Shown here: one piece after another, positions 26,435 through 36,762 of the stretch | Position numbering within the stretch: the first letter of the stretch is position 1 | Layout of the letters: each line of letters opens with the position of its first letter | Source of the DNA: JAEXOD01 sp963667875 | GTDB taxonomy: Bacteria > Bacteroidota > Ignavibacteria > Ignavibacteriales > Melioribacteraceae | Reading direction: 5' to 3' | DNA length: 64,000 nucleotides | Assembly: GCA_963667875.2 (NCBI GenBank) | Contig: CAXXGC010000007.1 | Span: 124,001-188,000 of the forward strand | Notes under the pieces: model-generated | What the model saw: only the letters and a program-made list of their open reading frames with translations | Database searches by the model: none | Told to the model about the DNA's origin: nothing | Program-made: the position numbers and the translations under genes

Positions 26435-27373
26435 ATGTTAAAAGAAATTAGAGTATTTGCCCCCGCGTCTGTTTCAAACATTGCATGTGGTTTTGATGCA
26501 ATGGGTTTTGCCATTGATAATCCGGGGGATGAAGTTGTGTTACGGTTTACTGATAATGTTGGTTTAACAATAAAAACAATCACCGGTGATAATAATCAAT
26601 TATCGTATAATATTTCCGAAAATACTGCCGGAGCTCCTGTTGCTGCTTTAATGAAAGATTTTAATATTCAACAAGGAGTTGAAATTGAAATTCACAAAAA
26701 AATGGCTTTGGGAAGCGGACTTGGTTCAAGTGCCGCAAGCGCCGTAGCGGCTGCTTATGCTGCAAATATTTTGTTTGAGTTAAATTTAAGTTTATTAGAA
26801 CTTTTACCTTACGCAATAAAAGGTGAAGAGATTGCAAGCGGTGCCGTACATGCCGATAATGTTGCCCCGTGTTTATTTGGGGGATTTATTTTAATACGCA
26901 GTTATTCGCCTATTGATATTGTAGAATTACCTGTTCCCGACAATTTGTATTGCACAATTATTCATCCCAATATTATTATAAACACAAAAGAATCGCGCAA
27001 ATTGTTACCAGTTGATGTTCCGTTACGTTCAGCCATTACACACTGGGGAAATACAGCCGGGCTTGTTGCAGGGTTATATAAAAATGACATTAGTCTTATT
27101 GGGCGTTCCATTGAAGATGTTATTGTTGAACCGGTAAGGGGAATGTTAATTCCGGGTTATTATGATATTAAAGACGCTGCTTATGAAGCAGGTGCAGCAG
27201 GTTGTAACATAAGCGGTTCGGGACCTTCGATATTTGCTTTATCCAATTCTTTAATGGTTGCTAATAATGTTGGGGCACGAATGAAAGATGCCGCAAACAG
27301 AGCCGGACTTTCTTCAAATATTTATGTTTCAACAATAAACAAAGTTGGACCAAAAGTACTTTATAAGTTATAG
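26435..27373 (+). CDS. thrB: Homoserine kinase
   Basis: 312-residue GHMP-family kinase that phosphorylates homoserine with ATP on the way to threonine. The ATP-binding loop LGSGLGSSAASAV lies at ~92-104, in the family form PxGxGLGSSAA. The N-terminal VFAPASVSNIACGFDAMG (~7-24) is the homoserine kinase signature, and GCNISGSGPSIFAL near residue 255 is the GHMP C-terminal motif. The gene lies between thrA and thrC; thrC starts 9 bp after its stop. Length matches the family. Confidence 0.95.
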   Translation: MLKEIRVFAPASVSNIACGFDAMGFAIDNPGDEVVLRFTDNVGLTIKTITGDNNQLSYNISENTAGAPVAALMKDFNIQQGVEIEIHKKMALGSGLGSSAASAVAAAYAANILFELNLSLLELLPYAIKGEEIASGAVHADNVAPCLFGGFILIRSYSPIDIVELPVPDNLYCTIIHPNIIINTKESRKLLPVDVPLRSAITHWGNTAGLVAGLYKNDISLIGRSIEDVIVEPVRGMLIPGYYDIKDAAYEAGAAGCNISGSGPSIFALSNSLMVANNVGARMKDAANRAGLSSNIYVSTINKVGPKVLYKL

Positions 27374-27382
27374 AGATTAATT

Positions 27383-28681
27383 ATGATATTTTACAGTACG
27401 AATAATAAAAATAATAAAGTGTCTTTAAAAGATGCCGTATTAAAAGGTATTGCCGATGACGGCGGATTATTTATGCCCGAGTATATTCCGCAGCTATCTA
27501 AAGACTTTTTTAATAATATATCTTCTTATTCTTTTCAAGAGATTTCGTATAAAGTTGCCGAAGAGTTTTGCGGAGAAGACATTTCCGAAAACGAATTAAA
27601 AGATATAATATATTCATCAATCAATTTTAATGCTCCTATTGTTGCGCTTGATGAGGATACTTTTATACTTGAATTATTCCACGGTCCAACATTTGCTTTT
27701 AAAGATTTTGGCGCGCGATTTACTGCAAAAATAATGTCGTATTTTATAAATAACCAAAACAAAGATATTAATATTTTAGTTGCCACATCGGGTGATACAG
27801 GCAGCGCGGTTGCAAACGGATTTTATAACGTTCCCGGTATTAAAGTTACTATTTTATACCCCTCAAACAAAGTAAGTTATTTGCAGGAAAAACAGCTTAC
27901 TACTCTTGGCGGAAATATTACCGCTTTGGAAATAGACGGCACTTTTGACGACTGCCAAAGATTAGTTAAGGCGGCTTTTGCCGATAAAGGGATTACAAAT
28001 TATAAAAATTTAAGTTCTGCAAATTCAATAAATATATCTCGTTTATTACCGCAAACATTTTATTATTTTAATGCTTACGCGCAATTAAAAAACAAAACAA
28101 AGGATTTGGTATTTTCTGTTCCCAGCGGTAATTTAGGCAATTTAACCGCCGGTTTAATTGCTTATAAAATGGGGCTGCCTGTTTACAAATTTATTGCAGC
28201 AGTTAACAACAACAAAGTGTTTGCGGAATATATTAACAATGGTCAATTTATAACTAAACCTTCCGTTTTAACTTTATCAAACGCAATGGATGTGGGCAAC
28301 CCAAGTAACGCTGCAAGAATTTTTGATTTATTTAAAAACGACTATTCTTTAATAAGTGATTTAATTTTCAGCAGATCAAAATCCGATGATGAAACATTAA
28401 CAGCTATTGAAGAAGTTTACGATAGATACAATTATTTAATTGATCCTCATGGTGCAGTTGGTTATGCTGTTTTACATGATTATGTTGATAATCAGGATAT
28501 TAAATATAATTCCATTATTTTGGAAACAGCACATCCCGCTAAATTTACAGATGTGATGAGTAAAATTATTTCCGAAAATATAATTTTACCGGAAGAGTTA
28601 AATAAGTGTTTGGAAAAAGAAAAAGTGTCAGTTAAGATGTCCAATAAATACGATGATTTTAAGTCGTTTTTATTAAGTTAA
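27383..28681 (+). CDS. thrC: Threonine synthase
   Basis: 432-residue PLP enzyme that converts O-phosphohomoserine to threonine. The PLP lysine is Lys 107 in TFAFKDFGAR. The phosphate-binding ATSGDTGSAV segment follows at ~134. The N-terminal FYSTNN...DGGLFMPEYIPQL pattern is typical of the enterobacterial/yeast-like class. Presumably co-transcribed with thrB. The non-coding repeat block that follows separates it from asd. Confidence 0.95.
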   Translation: MIFYSTNNKNNKVSLKDAVLKGIADDGGLFMPEYIPQLSKDFFNNISSYSFQEISYKVAEEFCGEDISENELKDIIYSSINFNAPIVALDEDTFILELFHGPTFAFKDFGARFTAKIMSYFINNQNKDINILVATSGDTGSAVANGFYNVPGIKVTILYPSNKVSYLQEKQLTTLGGNITALEIDGTFDDCQRLVKAAFADKGITNYKNLSSANSINISRLLPQTFYYFNAYAQLKNKTKDLVFSVPSGNLGNLTAGLIAYKMGLPVYKFIAAVNNNKVFAEYINNGQFITKPSVLTLSNAMDVGNPSNAARIFDLFKNDYSLISDLIFSRSKSDDETLTAIEEVYDRYNYLIDPHGAVGYAVLHDYVDNQDIKYNSIILETAHPAKFTDVMSKIISENIILPEELNKCLEKEKVSVKMSNKYDDFKSFLLS

Positions 28682-28748
28682 GTTGTTCTTTGTTTTGTAT
28701 GTGTAATTATGAAGTTCCACAAATGTATTATCATTGTATCGTTTTAAT

Positions 28749-28826
28749 TTGTAGTGCGAGATTTATCTTGCAAGTTTGGTTTGTATGAATTTATTTTTAG
28801 CTTACGAGCTGAAGCTCGTGCTACAA
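28749..28826. repeat. TTGTAG...CTACAA dispersed repeat, copy 2 (complete)
   Basis: 78 bp element with ends TTGTAGTGCGAG and CTCGTGCTACAA, which are inverted copies apart from two bases. Inner motifs GATTTATCTTGC and GAGCTGAAGCTC are shared with 8470-8558. The right part overlaps the 111 bp direct repeat that starts at 28799. Confidence 0.65.
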
Positions 28827-30003
28827 TTTAGATTACTTTAAGTGTGGGGATATTACGCATTGCAAGGGCCTTTATTTGTAGCGCGAGATTTATCTCGCGA
28901 GCTTGTTTTAATGTTTATTATTCTCATTCGGGGAGATATTATTGTAATACGCTACATAAGTATTGTTTTGTGCCACTACTCTGTAGTGGAGGTTGTGTGT
29001 GGTTATGCGTTATTACAAACGTACACCTGCTCTGTAGGGGAAAATAATATGAACATCATAGATTTTCCACGTTTGTAATATAAACACACCCCATAACGAT
29101 ACAGCACATCAGCGATGTACCGCAATAGTTGTTCTTTTGCATTATGTGTTTTATGTTATAATCCCCGAAGGGGAGATATTGTTATAGCAAGGGATAACGT
29201 AAACAAAATAGAACCCTGAAAGGGTGACATAATCTTATTATTAAAATTGTGTTAAAAATCAATGTCACTCCTTCGGAGTTTATTATTTTGTTTTTTCTTT
29301 TGTCTACAATAATTTCATCCCTTCGGGATTATTGATAAAAAGGATTTTAATAGAATTTCCGATAAACATTGTTATCCGGTGTGTTATTATATTTACGTGC
29401 ACCTGCTCTTATAACACGAACATCATAGATGTTCCACGTTTGTAATCTAAACATACCCCATAACGGTATAGCACATCAGCTATGTGCCGCAATAGTTGTT
29501 CATTTACATTATGTGTGTTATGTTTTAATCCCCGAAGGGGAGATATTATTATAACAAGGGATAACGTAAACAAAATAGAACCCTGAAAGGGTGACATAAT
29601 CTTATTATTAAAATTGTGTTAAAAATCAATGTCACTCCTTCGGAGTTTTATTTGTTTGTTTTGTCTTTTTTCTACAATAATTTCATCCCTTCGGGATTAT
29701 TGATAAAAAAGATTTGAATATAATTTCTGATAAACATTGTTATACGGTGTGTTATTATATTTACGTGCACCTGCTCTGTAGGGGAAAATAATATGAACAT
29801 CATAGATTTTCCACGTTTGTAATATAAACACACCCCATAACGATACAGCACATCAGCGATGTGCAACTTGTTCTTTATAATGATTTATTTATAGCTTACG
29901 AGCTGAAGCTCGTGCTACAATTTAAATTACTTTATGTGTGGCGATATTACGCATTGCAAGGGGCTTTATTTGTTGCGCGAGATTTATCTCGCAAGCTTGT
30001 TTT
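28799..30003. repeat. 111 bp direct repeats flanking a ~370 bp tandem array
   Basis: The 1.36 kb gap between thrC and asd holds no believable gene. Copies of a 111 bp sequence lie at 28799-28909 and 29893-30003. Each contains the right half of a TTGTAG/CTACAA element, a ~50 bp linker (GATATTACGCATTGCAAGG), and the left half of the next element. Between them lies a tandem array. The arrangement looks like one element copy split by the array, or like duplication of the flank by recombination. Confidence 0.75.
29024..29864. repeat. Tandem array, period ~370 bp, 2.3 copies
   Basis: Units begin with CACCTGCTCT at 29024, 29400 and 29768 (periods 376 and 368); the third is cut after ~100 bp. Each contains CCACGTTTGTAAT, ACCCCATAACG, a hairpin around GCACATCAGCGATGTGC, CCCCGAAGGGGAGAT, CCCTGAAAGGGTGACATAAT, CACTCCTTCGGAGTT and CATCCCTTCGGGATTATTGA. 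Short open frames here are broken by the palindromes and have no conserved product. Confidence 0.8.
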
Positions 30004-30044
30004 TACTATTTGTTAATAATATTATTAAATATATAGGTTTAATT

Positions 30045-31091
30045 ATGAAAAACAAACTAATATCCGTTGGAATTTTAGGCGCAACGGGAAGTGTGGGGCA
30101 AAAATTTATTTCCTTATTGGAAAATCATCCTTATTTTAAGGTTACTGAAGTTGCTGCTTCCGATCGATCCGCCGGAAAAAAATATTTTGAGGCTGTAAAT
30201 TGGATTGAAGATAAATTTATTCCTGTTGATATTAAGGATTTGACCGTTAAATCATGTTCGGATAATTTTAACAGCAAAGTTTTATTTTCCGCATTAGATG
30301 CAGGAGTAGCAGGTGAAATTGAAGAAGATTTGGCAAAAAAGGGACATATCGTGATATCTAACGCAAAAAATCATAGATGGTCACCTAATGTTCCTTTAAT
30401 TATTCCCGAAGTTAATCCGGATCATTTATCGTTAATAAAATTGCAAAATTATGGTTTGGGTTGTATTGTAACAAATCCTAATTGTTCTACAATCGGATTG
30501 GTTTTATCTTTAGCTCCGTTACACAAACATTTTGGAATAAAACAATTAAACATTGTTACAATGCAGGCCATTTCGGGTGCCGGATATCCCGGTATACCAA
30601 GTATTGATATGATTGATAATATTATTCCTTTTATTGGCGGAGAAGAAGAGAAACTTGAAAAGGAACCAACCAAAATATTGGGAGTGCTAAAGGATAATCA
30701 GCTGACAAACGCAAACATTACAATAAGTGCTCAAACAAACAGAGTTTTTGTAAAAGACGGCCATACTGAAACCGTTCAGGTAAATTTTGAAACCAAACCT
30801 ACAAAAGATCAAATATTGGAAGTTTGGAATAACTTTAAATCCCTTCCACAAGAACTGGATTTACCTTTTGCACCAAAACAGCCTATTATTTATTTGGAAG
30901 ATCAAAGATATCCTCAACCGAGATTACACAGAAATGTTGATAAAGGCATGGCCGCTGTTACCGGCAGATTAAGAGAATGTAATATTTTTGATTGGAAATA
31001 TATTGTTCTTTCACATAATACTATTAGAGGTGCGGCTGGAGGAACTATTTTAATTGCCGAATTAATGTACAAACAAGGATACATAAATTAA
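30045..31091 (+). CDS. asd: Aspartate-semialdehyde dehydrogenase, archaeal/fungal type
   Basis: 348 residues from ATG 30045. A longer in-frame start at 29934 lies in the upstream repeat and would place ~37 odd residues before the Rossmann motif, so it is rejected. It reduces aspartyl phosphate to the semialdehyde, the step between the two activities of the fused AK-HSD enzymes. NADP site VGILGATGSVGQKF (~6-19). Catalytic Cys 147 in TNPNCST; catalytic His 240 in KDGHTE. The QAISGAGYPG segment and the IPFIGGEEEKLEKEP insert are typical of the archaeal/fungal subclass. It stands apart from the thr genes and so is probably transcribed separately. Confidence 0.93.
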   Translation: MKNKLISVGILGATGSVGQKFISLLENHPYFKVTEVAASDRSAGKKYFEAVNWIEDKFIPVDIKDLTVKSCSDNFNSKVLFSALDAGVAGEIEEDLAKKGHIVISNAKNHRWSPNVPLIIPEVNPDHLSLIKLQNYGLGCIVTNPNCSTIGLVLSLAPLHKHFGIKQLNIVTMQAISGAGYPGIPSIDMIDNIIPFIGGEEEKLEKEPTKILGVLKDNQLTNANITISAQTNRVFVKDGHTETVQVNFETKPTKDQILEVWNNFKSLPQELDLPFAPKQPIIYLEDQRYPQPRLHRNVDKGMAAVTGRLRECNIFDWKYIVLSHNTIRGAAGGTILIAELMYKQGYIN

Positions 31092-31212
31092 CATTTTGTA
31101 ATGATTTTATATATCTAATGAATGTTAAAATTTAATATTTTTGTATATTTATACATTAAATTAGTGATTATTTGCACTTGTCCGCTTTCTTTAATGGAGT
31201 AATAAAGACGTC

Positions 31213-34200
31213 ATGTTAAAAAAAGATTTTCGTTTTAGAGAAATTACTTATAATTACACATCATTTTCCGATAAAGAAATTGTCCTTAAATATTTTAACT
31301 CTGAAACATGGGATATAGTTAACGAACTCCGGGCCCATCGTATTACCGGGCGCAGTGCAAAATTATTATATGAAAATATTGGCGATATTTTTATTATTGA
31401 ACGGAATCCTTATTTATTTGAGGAATTTTTAAATAATAAGAAAAAAAGAACCCAGCTTAAAAATATCCACCAAAGCCGAATTGAAACTGTACAAAACAAC
31501 GGAAAGGATAATCCTCTTGTTGAAAAAATTATAAAGCAGATACGTGTTGTTAATGACAATTTTTTCAAAAGTTTTTCGGCTGTACGTTTATTGCGTAACC
31601 GATTAAGTTTTGCGTTAACCGGTATTACTTCACATAAAAATGTTCATTTTACACCTTTTCATCGTATTACCCACGCAACCGATGCAACCGATTGGCGTGT
31701 TGAACATCCTTTTGCCGTGGTTTATCCTGATACTTTTTTAGAAATACCCAAATTAATTAAAGCAGCAAAAAAATTAGGACTTTCAATTATTCCACGCGGC
31801 GGTGGTACCGGATTAACAGCGGGAGCTGTACCTGTTAACAAAAAAACCCTTGTTATAAATACCGAAAAGTTATCAAACATTGGTAATATTGAAATTGTAA
31901 ACGAAAACGGAATTGACTTTCCTATTGTAACTGTTGAAGCCGGAGTTGTTACCGATAACATTATTGAACATTGCGAGCAAAAAGGATATATATTTGCAAC
32001 CGACCCCACTTCTTCGTGGGCGTCTACAATAGGCGGCAACATTGCCGAAAACGCAGGCGGTAAAAAATGTGTAATGTGGGGAACTGCAATTGATAATCTT
32101 TATTCGTTTTTAATTGTCGATTCAAACGGGGACATTTTAACAATTAAACGGACTAATCATCCTTACCGAAAAATATTACCTAACGATATTGTTACTTTTG
32201 ATGTTATAAAATATGAACATAAAAAAGAAACCATCATTAAAACAATAACACTTAACGGAACTGATATCCGCAAAAAAGGTTTAGGAAAGGATATTACAAA
32301 TAAGGTGTTAAACGGTTTGCCCGGTGTACAAAAAGAAGGCGGGGACGGAATTATTTTATCCGCTCAATTTGTTTTATATACTCCTTTTAAATATTGCAAA
32401 ACTTTGTGTTTGGAGTTTTTTGGAACCAATATGATTGCTGCTTCACACGCTATTGTAGCAATAAATAACATGTTTGTTGAAAATAATATAGTGTTTTTAA
32501 CTGCTCTTGAACATTTTGACGAAAAATATGTTAATGCCATAAATTATAGAAATAAATCAAACAGAAACGAAATTCCAAAAGCTGTATTGTTAATTGATAT
32601 TGAAAGCAACGACCAAAACAAATTAAATGACGGCTGTGAAAAAGTCGTTTCATTAGTAACGGGTTACAATGCCGAAGGTGTTTCAGCAAAAGATGAAAAA
32701 GAAAGAAAGACTTTTTGGAATGACAGAAAACATCTGGGTGCAATAGCCAAACATACAAACGCTTTTAAATTAAACGAAGATGTTGTTATTCCTCTCGATA
32801 AACTTCCCCAATTTGCTGATTATATTGAGCTGTTAAATTTTAACAAAGAATTTGCAAATTCTATTTCTACAATTGATAACATTATTCAATATTTATTAAA
32901 TCTGCTGCAAAATTCCAACGATGATGTTCCAAAAGAAAGAATTGAATCTTTTGTTGAAAAATTAAAAACTATCAAAGAGAATTATTTATATTTATATGAT
33001 GCAATAAAATTAGACAAAGATTTTTCGTCCGATACAAATTCAGGTGATAAATCGATATTCCACAAACTGCAAGATGGGGATATTAAATATTCTTTTGAAG
33101 AAGATGTAATTAAATACTTTGCTAAAGTTTTTAACGGTTACGATATCATTTTAGAAGAGTTTAATAGTGTTGTTGCTGCCGAACAAAACCGTAAACTTAT
33201 TATTGCCACACACATGCACGCAGGTGACGGGAATGTACATGTAAACATTCCGGTTCATTCCAACGATTATTTGATGATGCAGGAAGCTGATGAATGTGCT
33301 TCATTTGCAATGAATGAAGCTGTTAAACTTGGCGGCGTTGTTTCAGGCGAACACGGAATAGGTTTAACAAAACTTAAATTTATTGATAAAGAGATACTTG
33401 ACAAATATCAAACTTATAAAAAAGAAAACGATCCGGACGATTTATTTAATCCGGGCAAATTAAACAGTAATTTCCCTTTATATCAAATTTATACTCCGTC
33501 TTTTAATTTGCTTGAAAGGGAAGCTATTATTTTAGAATCAACCGACCTTGAACAATTAACACAAGCAATAGCTTCGTGCGTTAGATGCGGTAAATGTAAA
33601 TCCGTTTGCAACACACATTACCCCGTGGGTAATATGATGTATAATCCACGTAATAAAATATTGGCCGTGGGGTTAGTTACCGAAGCGGTTTTGTTTTCGG
33701 CTCAAACTCTTGAAATGAAATCATTTGAAAATTTTAAAAATTTACGGGAAATTTCGGATAATTGCACCGCGTGTCATAAATGCCAAACTCCTTGCCCCGT
33801 TAAAATAGATTTCGGCGAAGTATCATTGACCATGAGGAAACAATTAGTCCACCGAAAAAAAACAGCACCCAAAATGTTTACATCCGCTGCTTTATTTTAT
33901 TTGGGACGAAAAAAATATTTTATTAATAAATTATTTAGAATCGGGCTGCTTAAATTCGGTTATAATTCACAGCGTGTTGTTTCATTAATAAATAAACCTA
34001 TTTCAAATTATACCGGTTTATTATTGCCCAAAATTAATCAGCTTCTAAAAACACAATTCCCCAAAAGCGGTGCAAAGTCAATCCGTGAGGTTTTTAAACT
34101 TTCAAATCCTAACATGTTTTATTGTTTTGAGAATCCTAATATTCCCGCCACAAAAAGTGTTGTATATTTTCCCGGGTGCGGTTCCGAAAGAATGTTTCCC

Positions 34201-34920
34201 GAAATCAGTTTTGCAACTATTGCATTATTATATAACAAAGGAGTACGTGTAGTTATTCCGCCCGAATACTTATGCTGCGGATATCCTTTTTTAGCCAACG
34301 GTAAAACTGAACAAGCCGATTTAAGAAGTTATGAAAACCGTGTTATTTTTCATCGTATTGCAGATACTGCCGGTTATCTTAATTTTAACTCCGTTTTAGT
34401 TTCCTGCGGTACGTGTTACGAAATGCTTGATAAATATGAAATTGAAAATATTTTTAATAATGCCTCGCTAATGGATATTAACGAATTTATTGTTAAAGAA
34501 AAATTATACTCAAAAACGAATAACGAAAATAATCCTGTTTTTTATCACGAGCCATGCCACACTCCATTAAAACATAAGGGATATGATAAAACTTTTACGG
34601 AATTATACGGCCAAAAACCTGTTTGTATCCCAAACTGCTGCGGTGAAGCGGGAACTCTTGCTTTATCAAGGCCGGATATTGCAAATACGCTTAGAGAAAG
34701 AAAAGAAGGTATTATAAATAATTATAAAATTGATAACGATCTGGAAGTGTTAACAACTTGTCCAAGTTGTGTAATGGGATTAACAAAACTTGACGCCAAT
34801 ACAAACGTTATTGGTAAATCGTTGGTTGTATATAATGCCGAACAATTTTTAGGCAAAGACTGGCAAAAAATATTTATACGTACTGTTAAAAAAAATGGGG
34901 TAGAGAAAATTTTGTTTTAA
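31213..34920 (+). CDS. DUF3683-type FAD-linked oxidase/iron-sulfur oxidoreductase fusion
   Basis: 1235 residues with three parts. N-terminus (~1-90): REITYNYTSFSDKEIV...RTGRSAKLLYENIGD, the DUF3683 domain found only on such proteins. Middle (~165-755): FAD-binding type 4 oxidase of the GlcD/D-lactate dehydrogenase class (IIPRGGGTGLTAGAVPV ~195, C-terminal HMHAGDGNVHVN and GEHGIG). C-terminus: two 4Fe-4S motifs (CVRCGKCKSVC ~793, CTACHKCQTPC ~855) and two CCG domains (FPGCGSE...CCGYPF and HEPCH...CCGEAG). It probably oxidises a 2-hydroxy acid and passes electrons through the clusters to a membrane acceptor; the substrate is unknown. No signal peptide. Confidence 0.9.
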   Translation: MLKKDFRFREITYNYTSFSDKEIVLKYFNSETWDIVNELRAHRITGRSAKLLYENIGDIFIIERNPYLFEEFLNNKKKRTQLKNIHQSRIETVQNNGKDNPLVEKIIKQIRVVNDNFFKSFSAVRLLRNRLSFALTGITSHKNVHFTPFHRITHATDATDWRVEHPFAVVYPDTFLEIPKLIKAAKKLGLSIIPRGGGTGLTAGAVPVNKKTLVINTEKLSNIGNIEIVNENGIDFPIVTVEAGVVTDNIIEHCEQKGYIFATDPTSSWASTIGGNIAENAGGKKCVMWGTAIDNLYSFLIVDSNGDILTIKRTNHPYRKILPNDIVTFDVIKYEHKKETIIKTITLNGTDIRKKGLGKDITNKVLNGLPGVQKEGGDGIILSAQFVLYTPFKYCKTLCLEFFGTNMIAASHAIVAINNMFVENNIVFLTALEHFDEKYVNAINYRNKSNRNEIPKAVLLIDIESNDQNKLNDGCEKVVSLVTGYNAEGVSAKDEKERKTFWNDRKHLGAIAKHTNAFKLNEDVVIPLDKLPQFADYIELLNFNKEFANSISTIDNIIQYLLNLLQNSNDDVPKERIESFVEKLKTIKENYLYLYDAIKLDKDFSSDTNSGDKSIFHKLQDGDIKYSFEEDVIKYFAKVFNGYDIILEEFNSVVAAEQNRKLIIATHMHAGDGNVHVNIPVHSNDYLMMQEADECASFAMNEAVKLGGVVSGEHGIGLTKLKFIDKEILDKYQTYKKENDPDDLFNPGKLNSNFPLYQIYTPSFNLLEREAIILESTDLEQLTQAIASCVRCGKCKSVCNTHYPVGNMMYNPRNKILAVGLVTEAVLFSAQTLEMKSFENFKNLREISDNCTACHKCQTPCPVKIDFGEVSLTMRKQLVHRKKTAPKMFTSAALFYLGRKKYFINKLFRIGLLKFGYNSQRVVSLINKPISNYTGLLLPKINQLLKTQFPKSGAKSIREVFKLSNPNMFYCFENPNIPATKSVVYFPGCGSERMFPEISFATIALLYNKGVRVVIPPEYLCCGYPFLANGKTEQADLRSYENRVIFHRIADTAGYLNFNSVLVSCGTCYEMLDKYEIENIFNNASLMDINEFIVKEKLYSKTNNENNPVFYHEPCHTPLKHKGYDKTFTELYGQKPVCIPNCCGEAGTLALSRPDIANTLRERKEGIINNYKIDNDLEVLTTCPSCVMGLTKLDANTNVIGKSLVVYNAEQFLGKDWQKIFIRTVKKNGVEKILF

Positions 34921-34953
34921 CCTATCAGCAATAAATTTTCCTATTTGAGCCTA

Positions 34954-34971
34954 TTTTCCTATGTAGGAAAA
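34954..34971. terminator. Short palindrome between convergent genes
   Basis: TTTTCCTA (34954-34961) pairs with TAGGAAAA (34964-34971) across a 2-nt gap. It lies between two convergent genes and could end transcription from either side, but the T run is not directly attached and the loop is very small. Confidence 0.35.
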
Positions 34972-35015
34972 CAGTTATTTTTAGTAAAACAATTTTATCT
35001 TTTTCAATTTGCCTT

Positions 35016-36548
35016 TTACCGTAAAACCACCATCTTTTTAGTTTCTTTTAAGTTGCCTGAAATCATTTGATAAAAATAAACGCCCGAATTTAAGTTTAAT
35101 TTATCAGCATCAATAATTATTTTGTAATTCCCGGTTTCTTTATATTCGTCAAATATAACCGTTACTTGCCGCCCCAAAACATCATATATTTTTAATGAAG
35201 TACGGCCGGCTGCTATTAAACTGAAGTTTATGTTTGTGGAAGGATTAAACGGATTTGGATAGTTTTGCATTAATTTAAAATTGTTTGCAACTATATTATT
35301 GTTTTCTTCCACACTTGTAATAAATCCTGTTAACGATTTTTGCGCAGCTTTATATATATTTTCCTCAAGGGCATACCATCCGCTATAACCGCCATCGGTA
35401 AAAGTACCACCGTTACATATAAAAACAACACCAAAATCTTTAATTTTTGAAAAATACATGTCACTTACCAAACCATAAGCTTCTCCCGGATGACCTATTA
35501 ATGTTTCGCCCGGCATTAAATCCGTTGTTGTATGATTGGCAAACGCATATTTTTTAAATATTCCACTCATTGTATCACCGTTTGATCCGTTATAAGTCCA
35601 TACGGTTTTTTGCATTAAAGTTACAGCGGCTTCCGATAAAATTCTTGTTGTTCCGTAAAGTCCGTTGTTTAATTGAACAACCATAATTTTTGCCAAATCG
35701 GCAGATGATATTCGCAAACCTCCCGTAGGCGAAAATATTATTCCGTTTGTACCAATTACATAACTTGATAAATTACGAGCGGGGGGTTTTACACCTTTAT
35801 AGTTATCAACCTGAGCTGTCCATACATTTCCCGATTTACGGTAAAGAGCAGCAACGTCATTAATTACATCTATATCTTGTATATTAAAACTTCCTTTTAT
35901 ACCAAGCGGAATTAATACTTTTTCCCTCACAACAATATCAAATCTTTTTCCGGTTAATTTTTCAATCAACGTGCCTATTACACCAAAATTAATATTAGCA
36001 TATTCAAAATAACCGACTTTGGGACTTCGTGTTTGAAACATATTTGCAGTATAATAAGCACCGCCCGGTTTTAATAAACTTTCCAGTTTGGGTGGATTTG
36101 TTCCAGCTGTAGCACTTAAAAAAGTATCATAACCGTCACCATCCAAAAGAGAACTTGTATGCGATAACAGTTTTCGTATTGTTATTGTATCGTTGGGAAA
36201 ATTCGGATTACGTAATGTAAAACCTATATATTTGCTTATATCGTCATTTACGTTAAATAAACCCTCATCCCATAATGTCATTAAGGTCATTGTTGTAATA
36301 AATTTTGATATTGAAGCAATTCTGTACATTGAGTTGTTATCTACTGGTAAGTTTCTGCCAACATCCCGTATACCGTAACCTTTGTTAAAAACTAAAGAAT
36401 CGGTTTTAATAACCGCAACCGACATTCCCAATACACCGTAATTGTTTTTTACAATTTGTAAAAGGGAGTCGAGTTTGTTTGTTTGGGGAAAACAATTGGA
36501 ACCTAAAAACATAAAACCAAAAATTAAAAGCATAAAAAATCGTTTCAT
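35016..36548 (-). CDS. Exported serine hydrolase, beta-lactamase family, with type IX sorting tail
   Basis: 510 residues; third paralogue of the pair at 13651-16205. Signal peptide to ~Gln 22. Motifs: SISK nucleophile region (~79), YANINFG (~186), GHPGEAYG near 357 where HPG replaces HTG/HSG. The catalytic domain ends near residue 415. The last ~90 residues add a type A sorting domain: LMQNYPNPFNP, SLKIYDVLGRQV, LNSGVYFYQM and KKMVVLR. This paralogue should therefore be placed on the cell surface or released, whereas the other two should stay in the periplasm. The upstream GAGAATATTATG context is shared with the tandem copy at 14979. Confidence 0.88.
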   Translation of the reverse strand: MKRFFMLLIFGFMFLGSNCFPQTNKLDSLLQIVKNNYGVLGMSVAVIKTDSLVFNKGYGIRDVGRNLPVDNNSMYRIASISKFITTMTLMTLWDEGLFNVNDDISKYIGFTLRNPNFPNDTITIRKLLSHTSSLLDGDGYDTFLSATAGTNPPKLESLLKPGGAYYTANMFQTRSPKVGYFEYANINFGVIGTLIEKLTGKRFDIVVREKVLIPLGIKGSFNIQDIDVINDVAALYRKSGNVWTAQVDNYKGVKPPARNLSSYVIGTNGIIFSPTGGLRISSADLAKIMVVQLNNGLYGTTRILSEAAVTLMQKTVWTYNGSNGDTMSGIFKKYAFANHTTTDLMPGETLIGHPGEAYGLVSDMYFSKIKDFGVVFICNGGTFTDGGYSGWYALEENIYKAAQKSLTGFITSVEENNNIVANNFKLMQNYPNPFNPSTNINFSLIAAGRTSLKIYDVLGRQVTVIFDEYKETGNYKIIIDADKLNLNSGVYFYQMISGNLKETKKMVVLR

Positions 36549-36762
36549 AATATTCTCATAGTTTGATATGTAAATTTACGGCCATATTACATAAATTACC
36601 CTAAAAATGTAAAATTATAACAAATTATTAAGATTTTAAATAATCACGAGGGTTGATATTACAAATTATTCATTTTACCACTTAACTAATAAATAGTTGT
36701 TATTTTATCTATTATTACCGATTTTGTTGGTTACTATTAATTAAAATTGATGGATAACTTAA

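Noticed and set aside
29409..29866. Small minus-strand genes in the thrC-asd gap
   Set aside because: The two open frames (about 60 codons each) are copies of the same tandem repeat, cross palindromes and have no protein-like pattern.
29934..30044. N-terminal extension of asd
   Set aside because: The longer frame runs through the 111 bp direct repeat; the Rossmann motif of the family starts within a few residues of ATG 30045.
28682..30044. Insertion sequence
   Set aside because: Repeats and inverted ends are present, but no transposase frame was found in any reading direction.
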